64,000 nucleotides of DNA, from contig NZ_BAFQ01000118.1 of assembly GCF_000308375.1 (NCBI RefSeq), positions 1 to 64,000 of the forward strand, read 5' to 3'. Under the pieces are notes generated by a model. The model was not told where the DNA came from. It ran no database searches and was given only the letters and a program-made list of their open reading frames with translations. Positions 47,168 through 56,513 of the stretch are shown piece by piece. Every line of letters begins with the position of its first letter. Positions within the stretch are counted from its first letter, which is position 1. This DNA comes from Nocardia aobensis NBRC 100429 (GTDB taxonomy: Bacteria > Actinomycetota > Actinomycetes > Mycobacteriales > Mycobacteriaceae). A program made the position numbers and the translations under genes.

Positions 47168-49312
47168 GTGTCAGTCACAGACGACATCCGCGCACTCACC
47201 CAGCCCGCACATCCGGCCGACTGGACCGAACTGGACACCAGAGCCGTCGACACCGTCCGTGTCCTGGCCGCCGACGCGGTACAGGCCGCCGGCAACGGCC
47301 ACCCCGGCACCGCGATGAGCCTGGCGCCGCTGGCCTACACCCTCTACCAGCGGGTCCTGCGCTACGACCCGAGCGATCCGGACTGGACCGGCCGCGACCG
47401 GTTCATCCTCTCGTGCGGACATTCCAGCCTGACCCAGTACATCCAGCTGTACCTGTCGGGACTGGGCCTCGAACTCGATGACCTGAAGCACCTGCGCAAG
47501 TGGGGTTCGCTGACCCCGGGCCACCCGGAGTTCCGCCACACCAGGGGCGTGGAGATCACCACCGGCCCGCTCGGCCAGGGCCTGGCCTCGGCGGTCGGCA
47601 TGGCGATGGCGGCCCGCCGCGAGCGCGGTCTCTACGACCCGTCCGCCGCGACCGGCGCCAGCCCGTTCGACCACTTCGTCTACGTCATCGCCTCCGACGG
47701 CGATATCGAAGAGGGCGTCACCTCGGAGGCCTCCTCGCTGGCCGGCACCCAGCAGCTGGGCAATCTGATCGTCTTCTACGACGACAACCGGATCTCGATC
47801 GAGGACGACACCTCCATCGCGCTGACCGAGGACACCGCCGAGCGCTACCGCGCCTACGGCTGGCACGTGCAGGTCGTCGAGGGCGGTGAGAACGTCACGG
47901 GCATCCTGGAGGCGATCGAGGCCGCCAAGGCCGTCACCGACAAGCCCTCGTTCATCCTGCTGCGCACGATCATCGGCTATCCCGCGCCGAACAAGATGAA
48001 CACCGGGGCCGCGCACGGGGCCGCGCTGGGCGCCGACGAGGTCGCCGCCACCAAGGAGATCCTCGGCTTCGATCCGGGCCAGAGCTTCGTCGTCGACGAC
48101 GAGGTCATCGCCCACACCCGTGGCAACGCCGCCGAGCGCGCCAAGGCCGCGCGCGCCGTCTGGCAGGAGCAGTTCGACGCATGGGCGCAGAACAACCCGG
48201 AGAACAAGGAGCTGTTCGACCGGCTGCGTGAGCGCCGGCTGCCGAAGGGCTGGACCGAGGGACTGCCCTCGTTCGAGCCCGACGCCAAGGGCATGGCCAC
48301 CCGCAAGGCCTCGGGCAAGGTGCTGGCCGCGCTGGCGCCGGTGCTGCCGGAGCTGTGGGGCGGTTCGGCCGACCTCGCCGAATCGAACAACACCACCATG
48401 CCGGGCGTGCCGAGCTTCGGCCCGGCGTCGATCTCCACCGGTATGTGGAAGGCCGAGCCCTACGGCCGCACGCTGCACTTCGGTGTGCGCGAGCACGCGA
48501 TGGGTTCGATCCTCAACGGCATCGCCCTGCACGGCCCGACCCGGCCCTACGGCGGCACCTTCCTGGTGTTCTCCGACTACATGCGCCCCGCGGTCCGGCT
48601 GGCCGCGCTCATGCGGGTGCCGGCCATCTACGTGTGGACCCACGACTCCATCGGCCTGGGTGAGGACGGCCCCACCCACCAGCCGATCGAGCATCTCGCC
48701 GCGCTGCGTGCCATCCCCGGACTGAACGTGGTCCGCCCCGGCGACGCCAACGAGACCGTGTACGCGTGGCGCACCATCCTCGAGCTCGAAAGCGCCGAGC
48801 AGCATTCGCATTTCGTGCCCGCCGACCACCCGCACACCGACGGCCCGTCGGCGCTGGCGCTGACTCGCCAGGACGTGCCCACCCTGGAGGGCACCAGCTA
48901 CGAGGGCGTCTCCCGCGGCGGATACATCCTGGCCGAATCCTCCACCGGCACACCGCAGGTGATCCTGATCGCCACCGGTTCCGAACTTCAGCTCGCCGTC
49001 GCCGCGCGCACTACGCTGGAGGAGCAGGGCATCGGCACCCGGGTGGTGTCCATGCCGTGCGTGGAATGGTTCGACGCGCAGGAACAGTCCTACCGCGACG
49101 AGGTGCTGCCCCCGCAGATCACCGCCCGCGTCACGGTCGAGGCCGGTATCGCGATGCCGTGGCACCGCTTCACCGGCAGCGACGGTGAGAACGTCTCGAT
49201 CGAGCACTTCGGTGCCTCGGCCGACTTCAAGACCCTGTTCCGCGAATTCGGCATCACCGCCGAAGCCGTCGTCGACGCCGCGAAGCGCTCACTCGACAAG
49301 GTGAAGGGATAA
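47168..49312 (+). CDS. tkt: Transketolase
   Basis: A 714-residue thiamine-diphosphate enzyme that moves two-carbon units between pentose and hexose phosphates. It has NGHPGTAMSLAPLAY near the N-terminus, the TPP motif SDGDIEEG...NLIVFYDDN (~175-205), the middle domain GVREHAMGSILNGIALHG (~438), THDSIGLGEDGPTHQPIEHLA (~493, quoted in part), and the C-terminal IATGSELQ. GTG 47168 follows AGGAGA. First gene of tkt-tal-zwf-opcA-pgl; tal follows after 3 nt. Confidence 0.97.
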   Translation: MSVTDDIRALTQPAHPADWTELDTRAVDTVRVLAADAVQAAGNGHPGTAMSLAPLAYTLYQRVLRYDPSDPDWTGRDRFILSCGHSSLTQYIQLYLSGLGLELDDLKHLRKWGSLTPGHPEFRHTRGVEITTGPLGQGLASAVGMAMAARRERGLYDPSAATGASPFDHFVYVIASDGDIEEGVTSEASSLAGTQQLGNLIVFYDDNRISIEDDTSIALTEDTAERYRAYGWHVQVVEGGENVTGILEAIEAAKAVTDKPSFILLRTIIGYPAPNKMNTGAAHGAALGADEVAATKEILGFDPGQSFVVDDEVIAHTRGNAAERAKAARAVWQEQFDAWAQNNPENKELFDRLRERRLPKGWTEGLPSFEPDAKGMATRKASGKVLAALAPVLPELWGGSADLAESNNTTMPGVPSFGPASISTGMWKAEPYGRTLHFGVREHAMGSILNGIALHGPTRPYGGTFLVFSDYMRPAVRLAALMRVPAIYVWTHDSIGLGEDGPTHQPIEHLAALRAIPGLNVVRPGDANETVYAWRTILELESAEQHSHFVPADHPHTDGPSALALTRQDVPTLEGTSYEGVSRGGYILAESSTGTPQVILIATGSELQLAVAARTTLEEQGIGTRVVSMPCVEWFDAQEQSYRDEVLPPQITARVTVEAGIAMPWHRFTGSDGENVSIEHFGASADFKTLFREFGITAEAVVDAAKRSLDKVKG

Positions 49313-49315
49313 CCA

Positions 49316-50446
49316 ATGGCACAGAACGAGAATCTCGCCGCACTGTCTCGAGCAGGCGTGTCGGTGTGGCTCGACGATCTGTCACGCAACCGGATCCGCT
49401 CGGGCAATCTCGCCGAACTCGTCGCCACCCGCAGCGTCGTCGGCGTGACCACCAACCCGACCATCTTCCAGGCCGCGCTGAGCGAGGGCCACGCCTACGA
49501 CGACCAGGTCAAGGAACTGGCCGCCCAGGGCGCCGATGCCGACGCCGCCATCCGCACGATCACCACCGACGACGTTCGCTCGGCCTGCGACGTGCTGGCC
49601 GAGGTCTTCGAATCGACCGGCGGCGTGGACGGCCGGATCTCGATCGAGGTGGACCCCCGGCTGGCGTTCGACACCGACAAGACCGTCGCGCAGGCGGTCG
49701 AGCTGTGGAAGATCGTCGACCGGCCGAATCTGTTCATCAAGATTCCGGCCACCGAGGAGGGCCTGCCCGCGATCACGCGCGTGATCGCCGAAGGGATCAG
49801 CGTCAACGTCACGCTGATCTTCTCGGTGCAGCGCTACCTCAGCGTGATGGGCGCCTATCTGGACGGCCTGCGCAAGGCACGCATCGCCGGCCACGACCTG
49901 GCCCGCATCCATTCGGTCGCGTCGTTCTTCGTCTCCCGCGTGGACACCGAGATCGACAAGCGGCTCGAGCAGATCGGTTCCGACGAGGCGCTGGCGTTGC
50001 GCGGTAAGGCCGGAATCGCCAACGCCCGCCTGGCCTACGCCGCCTACCAGGACGTGTTCGACGGGGGTAACCACACCTCGACGTACTCGCACCTGGCCTC
50101 CTCCGGCGGTAACCGGCAGCGGCCGCTGTGGGCGTCCACGGGTGTGAAGAACCCGGACTACCCCGACACTATGTACATCACCGAACTGGTGGCGCCGAAT
50201 ACGGTCAACACGCTGCCGGAGAAGACCCTCGAGGCGTTCGCCGACCACGGCGAGCTGCGTGGGGACACGGTGTCGGGCACGGCAGCCGACGCGCAGGGCG
50301 TGTTCGACGCGCTGACCGGGGTGGGAATCGACCTCGACGACGTGTTCGCCGTCCTCGAGCGCGAAGGTGTCGAGAAGTTCGAGAAGTCGTGGGACGAGCT
50401 GCTCACCGCGACGACCGCCGAGTTGAAGAGCACCGGAAGCAACTGA
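49316..50446 (+). CDS. tal: Transaldolase
   Basis: A 376-residue long-type transaldolase as in mycobacteria. It has [24 protein letters not shown] (~41), [10 protein letters not shown] (~104), and the Schiff-base lysine in NLFIKIPAT (~143), then [11 protein letters not shown] and [13 protein letters not shown]. It exchanges dihydroxyacetone units between sugar phosphates. Sits between tkt and zwf in the operon. Confidence 0.96.
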   Translation: MAQNENLAALSRAGVSVWLDDLSRNRIRSGNLAELVATRSVVGVTTNPTIFQAALSEGHAYDDQVKELAAQGADADAAIRTITTDDVRSACDVLAEVFESTGGVDGRISIEVDPRLAFDTDKTVAQAVELWKIVDRPNLFIKIPATEEGLPAITRVIAEGISVNVTLIFSVQRYLSVMGAYLDGLRKARIAGHDLARIHSVASFFVSRVDTEIDKRLEQIGSDEALALRGKAGIANARLAYAAYQDVFDGGNHTSTYSHLASSGGNRQRPLWASTGVKNPDYPDTMYITELVAPNTVNTLPEKTLEAFADHGELRGDTVSGTAADAQGVFDALTGVGIDLDDVFAVLEREGVEKFEKSWDELLTATTAELKSTGSN

Positions 50447-50451
50447 CCGCG

Positions 50452-52014
50452 ATGGCCGGCCAGAAGAAGACGGCCGCCCCGGGGAATCCGCTGCGCGAGG
50501 AGCGCGACAAGCGGCTTCCCCGGATCGCCGGCCCGTGCAGCATGGTGATCTTCGGGGTGACAGGTGACCTGTCACGCAAGAAACTGATGCCGGCCATCTA
50601 CGACCTCGCGAACCGGGGGCTGCTGCCACCCGGTTTCGCGCTGGTCGGGTTCGCCCGGCGCGACTACGCCGACGAGGATTTCGCTCAGGTCGTCCTCCAG
50701 GCGGTCAAGGAGCACGCCCGCACCCCGTTCCGGCAGGAGGTGTGGGATCAGCTGTCGGAAGGTATCCGCTTCGTGCAGGGCACCTTCGACGACGACGCCG
50801 CCTTCGGCACGCTCGCGCAGACGCTGAAGAAGCTCGACGCCGAACGCGGCACCGGCGGCAACCACGCCTTCTACCTGTCGATTCCGCCGAACGCGTTCCC
50901 GGTTGTGCTGGAACAGCTTTCGCGGACGGGGTTGGCGAAGGCCTCGGAGGCGGCACCGGGCAAACCGCAGTCGTGGCGGCGGGTGGTGATCGAGAAGCCC
51001 TTCGGGCACGACCTGAAGAGCGCCCAGGAACTCAATGCCCTGGTCAACCGGGTGTTCCCCGAGGAGACGGTCTTCCGTATCGACCACTACCTCGGCAAGG
51101 AGACGGTGCAGAATCTGCTGGCGCTGCGGTTCGCGAACGAACTGTTCGAACCGATCTGGAACGCCAACTTCGTCGACCACGTGCAGATCACGATGGCCGA
51201 GGACATCGGATTGGGCGGGCGCGCAGGCTATTACGACGGCATCGGCGCCGCCCGCGACGTGATCCAGAACCATCTGCTGCAGCTGCTGGCGCTGACGGCG
51301 ATGGAGGATCCGGTCAACTTCCAGCCGCGGCAGCTGCAGATCGAGAAGATCAAGGTGCTCTCGGCGACGAAACTGGTCGAACCGCTGGAGGAGACCACCG
51401 CGCGCGGTCAGTACGCGGCCGGCTGGCAGGGCAGCGAACGCGTGGTGGGCCTGCTCGAGGAGGAGGGTTTCGATCCGCATTCGCGCACCGAGACCTACGC
51501 CGCGATCACACTGAACGTCGACACCCGCCGCTGGGCGGGCGTGCCGTTCTATCTGCGCACCGGAAAACGCCTGGGGCGCAGGGTCACCGAGATCGCGGTC
51601 ATGTTCAAGCGGGCCCCGCATCTGCCCTTCGATCAGACCATGACCGAGGAGCTGGGCCAGAACGCGCTCGTCATCCGGGTGCAGCCGGACGAGGGCATCA
51701 CCATGCGGTTCGGGTCGAAGGTGCCCGGATCCAGCATGGAAGTCCGCGACGTCAACATGGATTTCAGCTACGGCGAATCGTTCACCGAATCCTCGCCCGA
51801 GGCCTACGAGCGGCTCATCCTGGATGTGCTGCTGGGCGAGCCGTCGCTGTTCCCGGTCAACGAGGAGGTCGAATTGGCGTGGCGCATCCTCGATCCCGTG
51901 CTCGATCACTGGGCCGAGGGCGGTAAGCCCGAGTCCTACGAGGCCGGCACCTGGGGTCCGGCCTCGGCCGACGAGATGCTCGCCCGCACCGGGCGCGAAT
52001 GGCGGCGGCCATGA
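50452..52014 (+). CDS. zwf: Glucose-6-phosphate 1-dehydrogenase
   Basis: A 520-residue G6PDH, the entry enzyme of the oxidative pentose phosphate pathway. It has VIFGVTGDLSRKKLMPA (~32), EKPFGHDL (~182), and the intact active-site motif RIDHYLGKETVQN (~210) including the catalytic histidine and phosphate-binding lysine. NADP+ is the usual coenzyme. ATG 50452 follows the tal stop by 5 nt; its stop overlaps the opcA start (ATGA). Corresponds to zwf2, Rv1447c. Compare the paralogue at 20807. Confidence 0.97.
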   Translation: MAGQKKTAAPGNPLREERDKRLPRIAGPCSMVIFGVTGDLSRKKLMPAIYDLANRGLLPPGFALVGFARRDYADEDFAQVVLQAVKEHARTPFRQEVWDQLSEGIRFVQGTFDDDAAFGTLAQTLKKLDAERGTGGNHAFYLSIPPNAFPVVLEQLSRTGLAKASEAAPGKPQSWRRVVIEKPFGHDLKSAQELNALVNRVFPEETVFRIDHYLGKETVQNLLALRFANELFEPIWNANFVDHVQITMAEDIGLGGRAGYYDGIGAARDVIQNHLLQLLALTAMEDPVNFQPRQLQIEKIKVLSATKLVEPLEETTARGQYAAGWQGSERVVGLLEEEGFDPHSRTETYAAITLNVDTRRWAGVPFYLRTGKRLGRRVTEIAVMFKRAPHLPFDQTMTEELGQNALVIRVQPDEGITMRFGSKVPGSSMEVRDVNMDFSYGESFTESSPEAYERLILDVLLGEPSLFPVNEEVELAWRILDPVLDHWAEGGKPESYEAGTWGPASADEMLARTGREWRRP

Positions 52015-52919
52015 TCGTGGACATGCCCGACACCAGTACTCGCGACGTGACCAAACGCCTGGTCAGCCTGCGGGAGTCCAACGGCGTGATCGCCATGGGC
52101 CGGGTGCTGACGCTGGTGGTGTGCACCCTGGATTCCTCGGAGGCCGAAGACGCCATCGACGCCGCCAACGACGCCAGCCGCGAACATCCCTGTCGCGTGA
52201 TCGTGCTCGCCCGCGGCGACCGGTTCTCCGAGACCAAACTCGACGCCCAGATCCGGGTCGGCGGTGATGCCGGGGCGGCCGAGGTGATAGTGCTGCGGCT
52301 GCAGGGCGAGCTGGTCAACAACGAGAGCAGCGTCGTCATCCCGTTCCTGCTCCCGGACACTCCGGTGGTGGCGTGGTGGCCGCGGGGCGCGCCGGAGTTC
52401 CCGTCGCGGGATTCGGTGGGGCGCTTGGCCATTCGCCGCATCACCGATTCCACCTACGCTCCCGATCCGCGTGCGGCGATCACCCGGCGGCTGGATTCCT
52501 ACGCCCCCGGCGACACCGATCTCGCGTGGAGCCGGATCACGTTCTGGCGGGCGCTGCTGGCCTCCGCGCTCGACGTGCCGCCGTACGAGCCGATCGAATC
52601 GGTGACCGTGTCGGGCCTGGCGGAGGAACCCGCGCTCGACATCCTGGCGGGTTGGCTGGCGGCCAAACTGGACTGCCCGATCCGCCGGCAGACCGGGGAG
52701 TTGAAGGTCGTCATGCACCGGGCGTCGATCTCGGTCGGGATCGAACGCCCGCAGACCGGGCGCACCGCGACCCTGACGCGCACCGGTGAGCCGGATCAGC
52801 GGTTCGCACTCGCCCGTCGCGAGACCAAGGACTGCCTGGCGGAGGAACTGCGGCGGCTGGACGCCGACGAGGTCTACGCCGAGGCACTGGCCGGAATCGG
52901 GAAGGTGATCTATGAGTAA
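52011..52919 (+). CDS. opcA: OpcA, G6PDH assembly/allosteric protein
   Basis: A 302-residue OpcA, a soluble protein needed for full G6PDH activity in cyanobacteria and actinobacteria. It has MPDTSTRDVTKRL, TLVVCTLDSSEAEDA, VIPFLLPDTPVVAWWP (~104) and ITDSTYAPDP. ATG 52011 overlaps the zwf stop and its stop overlaps pgl by 8 nt. Order matches Rv1446c. Confidence 0.95.
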   Translation: MIVDMPDTSTRDVTKRLVSLRESNGVIAMGRVLTLVVCTLDSSEAEDAIDAANDASREHPCRVIVLARGDRFSETKLDAQIRVGGDAGAAEVIVLRLQGELVNNESSVVIPFLLPDTPVVAWWPRGAPEFPSRDSVGRLAIRRITDSTYAPDPRAAITRRLDSYAPGDTDLAWSRITFWRALLASALDVPPYEPIESVTVSGLAEEPALDILAGWLAAKLDCPIRRQTGELKVVMHRASISVGIERPQTGRTATLTRTGEPDQRFALARRETKDCLAEELRRLDADEVYAEALAGIGKVIYE

Positions 52920-53643
52920 GCCGGACATCGAGGTCTTCGCCGGGCACGATGAACTGGTGACGGCGGCAGCCGTGCGGTTCGTGCAAGTGGTCACCAGGGC
53001 GCAGAGCGAACGTGGGTCGGCGTCGGTGGTTCTCACCGGGGGCGGCACCGGCATCGACCTGCTGAAGAAGGTCCGCCAGGCGCCCGGGGCCATCGATTTC
53101 GCGCGCCTGGACGTGTTCTGGGGCGACGAGCGGTTCGTCCCCGCGGGCGATGCCGAGCGCAACGAGTTGCAGGCGCGCGAGGCGTTGCTGGATCACGTGC
53201 CGGTCGACCCGGCGCGGGTGCATCCGGTCGCGACCTCCGACGGGGAGTATCCGGATCCGGTCGAGGCCGCCGCGGAGTACTCGGCGGCGGTGCACGCGCA
53301 TCTGGCCGAGCACGGCGCATTCGATCTGCATCTGCTCGGCATGGGTGGCGACGCGCATGTCAACTCGCTGTTCCCGCATTCCGCGGCCGTGGCGGAGGAG
53401 CACGAACTCGTTCTCGCCGTGACCGATTCACCGAAGCCGCCGCCGGTGCGCGTCACCCTGACCCTGCCCGCGGTCGCCCGCGCCCGGCATGTGGTCCTGG
53501 TGGTCGGCGGCGAGGGCAAGGCCGATGCGGTGGCCCGAGCGGTGGCCGGCGCGTCCGCGCTGGAGATCCCGGCGGCCGGGGCGCACGGCAGTGAAACCAC
53601 CACCTGGATGCTGGACGAGGCCGCGGCCGCGAAACTGCCCTGA
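52912..53643 (+). CDS. pgl: 6-phosphogluconolactonase
   Basis: A 243-residue lactonase of the DevB type hydrolysing 6-phosphogluconolactone, the product of Zwf. It has VVLTGGGTGIDLLKKV (~41), FWGDERFVPAGDAERN (~70), and LHLLGMGGDAHVNSLFPHS (~138) with the histidine. Last gene of the operon; it converges with the tautomerase gene 17 bp further on. Corresponds to Rv1445c. Confidence 0.95.
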   Translation: MSKPDIEVFAGHDELVTAAAVRFVQVVTRAQSERGSASVVLTGGGTGIDLLKKVRQAPGAIDFARLDVFWGDERFVPAGDAERNELQAREALLDHVPVDPARVHPVATSDGEYPDPVEAAAEYSAAVHAHLAEHGAFDLHLLGMGGDAHVNSLFPHSAAVAEEHELVLAVTDSPKPPPVRVTLTLPAVARARHVVLVVGGEGKADAVARAVAGASALEIPAAGAHGSETTTWMLDEAAAAKLP

Positions 53644-53660
53644 GCTGGGCACTATCCCGG

Positions 53661-54020
53661 CTAGTCGTCGTCCGTCTGCGCCCACGCGGCGACGGGCAGG
53701 CTCAGGTACACACCGACGAGGTGGCCCGCGGGCAGGATGCGGGCCACCTCGTCGCGGATGTGGGCCGCACGGCGGTCGCGATCGGCGGCGCGGTCCTCGA
53801 ACCACTTCGACTGCACTTCGATCAGCACATCGATGTCGAACCGGTCGGCCGGCTCGGCGGATCGGCAGCGCACCAGGACGTCACCGGGTTGCAGGCAGCC
53901 GTCGTAGGGTTCCGCCGCACACGCCACCGCCACGGAGACGATATGCGGCAGTTCCTCGACGAGCCGGCGCTTCGACTCGTCGGACACACGGGGCGAGCAG
54001 GTGACATCGATGAGGGGCAC
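53661..54020 (-). CDS. Tautomerase-superfamily protein
   Basis: A 119-residue protein starting GTG-encoded Met then Pro (MPLIDVTCSPRVSDESKRR); the N-terminal proline after Met removal is the catalytic residue in 4-oxalocrotonate tautomerases and relatives such as cis-CaaD and MSAD. The length suits those longer members rather than the 62-residue 4-OT. Acidic FDIDVLIEV strand follows. It is 41 nt downstream of the epoxide-hydrolase-like gene and may be co-transcribed with it, suggesting a degradative role. Substrate unknown. Confidence 0.75.
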   Translation of the reverse strand: MPLIDVTCSPRVSDESKRRLVEELPHIVSVAVACAAEPYDGCLQPGDVLVRCRSAEPADRFDIDVLIEVQSKWFEDRAADRDRRAAHIRDEVARILPAGHLVGVYLSLPVAAWAQTDDD

Positions 54021-54061
54021 GCGGCCAGCATGCCAGACCGCATCGTCGACGGGCGTGCCCG

Positions 54062-55054
54062 TTACCGCAGCGCGGAATCGCGCTCCGGGTCGCTCGCGAC
54101 GAGGTCGGAGAGGTGACGCAGGAGGAAGTCGTTCACCGCGCCGGTCCGCTCGAGTTGAACGAGATGTCCTGCGCCCGGGACCTTTTCGACCGTGCGCAGA
54201 TCCGGTACGTGCGCGCGCAGCACCGCCAGCGGGTCGCGGCCGCTGAAACCTTCCATATCCGGGTCGTTCTCGCCGTAGAGGAAGCAGGTCGGCACCGTCA
54301 CCGTCGTGGGCAGGCCTTCGGTCAGTTCCCAGTTGCGGTCCAGCGCCCGGTACCAGGTCAGCCCGCCGGTGAAGCCGGTTCGTTCGAATTCGGCTGCGAG
54401 GGTGTCGAATTCGGATTCCGGCAACCACGACCAAGGCAGTGCGGGCGCCTGCGGCAGTGCGTCGAGGTAACCGATGCCGGGCGGATTCTTCCACGTGTCG
54501 AGGTAGTGGAACTCGCCACTGAGCGCGTAGTACACGCGGGCCAGGAATTCGCGTGGGCGCGCAGCCAGTTCGGCGTCGGCGACACCGGGCTCCTGGAAAT
54601 ACGACAGGTGCAGGAAATGGCGCTGCGCGGCGCGCGTCCAGAACTCCGACGGCGCCTTCGGTGGCCGGGGCGCGTACGGATTGTTCAGCACCATGATCGC
54701 CTCGACCCGATCCGGCGCCCGCAATGCCAGCTCCCACACCAGCTGGGCGCCGAAGTCCAGGCCGACGAAAACCGCTCGCTCGGAACCGATCTCGTCGAGC
54801 AGCCCGAGCAGATCGCCGATCACGGCCCGGTTCGTGGTCTCCTCCACCCCGCCGGGCGCCTCGGTGCGGCCGTACCCACGCAGATCCGGGGCGATGGCGT
54901 GATATCCGGCCGCCGCCAGCGCCGACAACTGCCGATGCCATACGTACCAGCCGTGCGGAAATCCGTGACAGAAGATCACCGGATACCCGCGGCCCTCTTC
55001 GGCGATATGCAGCCGAATCCCGTTGGTCTCCACGAACCGATGTGTCGGCCCCAC
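54062..55054 (-). CDS. Epoxide hydrolase-like alpha/beta hydrolase
   Basis: A 330-residue alpha/beta hydrolase. HGFPHGWYVWHRQ (~30-42) holds the HGxP oxyanion motif of epoxide hydrolases and dehalogenases; the nucleophile elbow is GLDFGA (~98-103), with Asp rather than Ser. A late Asp in YGENDPD (~262) and the His of PGAGHLVQLE (~300) complete the triad. A lid with aromatic residues is present. GGGAGGCGCA precedes GTG 55054. Divergent from a DHRS1-like SDR across a KstR-like box. Confidence 0.87.
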   Translation of the reverse strand: MGPTHRFVETNGIRLHIAEEGRGYPVIFCHGFPHGWYVWHRQLSALAAAGYHAIAPDLRGYGRTEAPGGVEETTNRAVIGDLLGLLDEIGSERAVFVGLDFGAQLVWELALRAPDRVEAIMVLNNPYAPRPPKAPSEFWTRAAQRHFLHLSYFQEPGVADAELAARPREFLARVYYALSGEFHYLDTWKNPPGIGYLDALPQAPALPWSWLPESEFDTLAAEFERTGFTGGLTWYRALDRNWELTEGLPTTVTVPTCFLYGENDPDMEGFSGRDPLAVLRAHVPDLRTVEKVPGAGHLVQLERTGAVNDFLLRHLSDLVASDPERDSALR

Positions 55055-55070
55055 TGCGCCTCCCAGGTAC

Positions 55071-55084
55071 TAGAACACGTTCTC
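55071..55084. promoter_or_regulatory. KstR-like operator TAGAAC-AC-GTTCTC
   Basis: The sequence matches the KstR consensus I recall (T-nn-AAC-nn-GTT-nn-A) at all fixed positions but the last, which is C. The inner AGAAC-AC-GTTCT (55072-55083) is a perfect inverted repeat. It lies centrally in the 54-bp space between the divergent epoxide hydrolase and SDR genes. Confidence 0.6.
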
Positions 55085-55093
55085 GTTTCACGG

Positions 55094-55099
55094 TAGTGT
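55094..55099 (+). promoter_or_regulatory. -10 element TAGTGT of the DHRS1-like SDR gene
   Basis: TAGTGT ends 9 nt before GTG 55109, just downstream of the KstR-like box, so a bound repressor would overlap the promoter. Confidence 0.4.
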
Positions 55100-55108
55100 C
55101 CCGGAGTC

Positions 55109-55945
55109 GTGAACGGAATACTGACCGATCGAGTCGCCGTCGTCACCGGCGCGAGCCGCGGCATCGGCAAGGGCATCGCGCTGGAGCTGGGCGCGGCCGG
55201 CGCCACGGTGTACGTGACCGGGCGCTCCGAACACCCCGGGCAGCTGCCGGGTACCGTGGCCGCGACCGCCGGCGAGATCGACGAGCTCGGCGGGCGCGGG
55301 GTGCCGTTCGTCTGCGACCACCGCGACGACGAGGCGGTCGCCCGACTGTTCGAGACCGTGCGCGCCGACCACGGCCGGTTGGATGTGCTGGTCAACAATG
55401 TCTACAACTCCCCCGCCTCGGCGCGCTGGCTCGGCAAACCGTTCTGGGAGGTGCCGCCGAAGGCGTGGGACGAGGGCTTCGACATCGGCGTGCGCTCCCA
55501 TTACGCTGCCGCCCATTTCGCGGCGCCGCTGCTCATCGAATCGGGCGGGCTGATCGTCGACATCTCCTCGCCGGGCGCCGAACATTTCACCCACAACGTC
55601 GTCTACGGCGTGGGCAAGGCCGCCGTCGACCGGTTGACCGCTGATATGGCGCACGATCTGGCCGGCACCGAGGTCACGGTGGTGTCGCTGTGGCCGGGCA
55701 TCGTGAATACCGAACTGCTGCAACTCGTTCCGGCCGATGCACAGGGACGACGGCTGATCACACTGCCCGGTGAGGGCACCTTCGATCTGAACGAGGCCGA
55801 GACTCCGCATTTCGCCGGGCGCGCGGTGGTCGCGCTCGCGGCGGATCCGGGCCGTCGTTCCCGCACGGGCCGAGCGTGGCGGGTGGCCGATCTGGCCGAA
55901 GCCTACGGGTTCACCGATATCGACGGTCGCGTGCCGCGCACGTGA
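55109..55945 (+). CDS. Short-chain dehydrogenase, DHRS1-like
   Basis: A 278-residue SDR. Cofactor motif VTGASRGIGKGIALELG (~11-27), NNVYN in place of NNAG, and the active-site YGVGKAA (Tyr/Lys ~171-175). ISSPG and VSLWPGIVNTELL strongly resemble human DHRS1, which reduces steroids and other carbonyls. The KstR-like box upstream makes a steroid or lipid role plausible. Substrate inferred only. Confidence 0.88.
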   Translation: MNGILTDRVAVVTGASRGIGKGIALELGAAGATVYVTGRSEHPGQLPGTVAATAGEIDELGGRGVPFVCDHRDDEAVARLFETVRADHGRLDVLVNNVYNSPASARWLGKPFWEVPPKAWDEGFDIGVRSHYAAAHFAAPLLIESGGLIVDISSPGAEHFTHNVVYGVGKAAVDRLTADMAHDLAGTEVTVVSLWPGIVNTELLQLVPADAQGRRLITLPGEGTFDLNEAETPHFAGRAVVALAADPGRRSRTGRAWRVADLAEAYGFTDIDGRVPRT

Positions 55946-56012
55946 GGGCCGCCGTTGTCCTAGCCTGAGGCGGCGGGCCGCATCGCGCGGCGCCGGCGGT
56001 GAAGGAGGGTGG

Positions 56013-56504
56013 ATGGACGCGATCGCGAATTTCGACGCGTTGGTAGCGGCGGCGGACGCTCCGATCTATGTGGTGACAGTGGCGACCGAGTCCGAGCGCG
56101 CCGGGTGTGTAGTCGGCTTCGCATCCCAGGTCGGCATCGAACCACGCCGATTCCTGGTGTGCGTTTCCGAGCTCAACCACACCTACCGGGTGGTGGCCGC
56201 CGCCACCCATGTCGCAGTTCATCTCATCGATTCCGGGTCGCGAGCGCTGGCCCAGCTCTTCGGCGCGGAAACCGGCGATGATATCGACAAGTTCACCTGG
56301 TGCCGGTGGCATCACGGGCCCGATGGAGTGGTGGTGCTCGACGAGGCAGCGGCCTGGTTCTCCGGCCGGATCCTCGAGCGCCACGATTTCGGCGACCACG
56401 TGGGTCTGCTGCTGGAACCGCTCGGCGGCCCGAAGCCGCCGGCGGGCACCACCGGTCTGCGCTACAGCGACCTCGCCGATCTCACCCCCGGCCACCCCGC
56501 CTGA
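56013..56504 (+). CDS. Flavin reductase-like domain protein
   Basis: A 163-residue flavin-binding split-barrel protein. APIYVVTVATESERAGCVVGFASQVGIEP (~15-43, in part) and LVCVSELNHTYRVV match flavin reductase domains; AAATHVAVHLI and FSGRILERHDFGDHVGLLL follow. It likely binds FMN/FAD and may supply reduced flavin. GAAGGAGGG gives a strong ribosome-binding site. It follows the SDR by 67 bp. Confidence 0.82.
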   Translation: MDAIANFDALVAAADAPIYVVTVATESERAGCVVGFASQVGIEPRRFLVCVSELNHTYRVVAAATHVAVHLIDSGSRALAQLFGAETGDDIDKFTWCRWHHGPDGVVVLDEAAAWFSGRILERHDFGDHVGLLLEPLGGPKPPAGTTGLRYSDLADLTPGHPA

Positions 56505-56513
56505 GACGGTCCG

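Noticed and set aside
47171..49207. 678-codon open frame antisense to tkt
   Set aside because: It is the complement of transketolase, whose motifs are unmistakable. Such long antisense frames arise from high GC at third positions. The translated text is low in hydrophobic core and has no domains.
50572..51909. 445-codon frame antisense to zwf
   Set aside because: The zwf coding sequence is certain; no start context or homology for the antisense frame.
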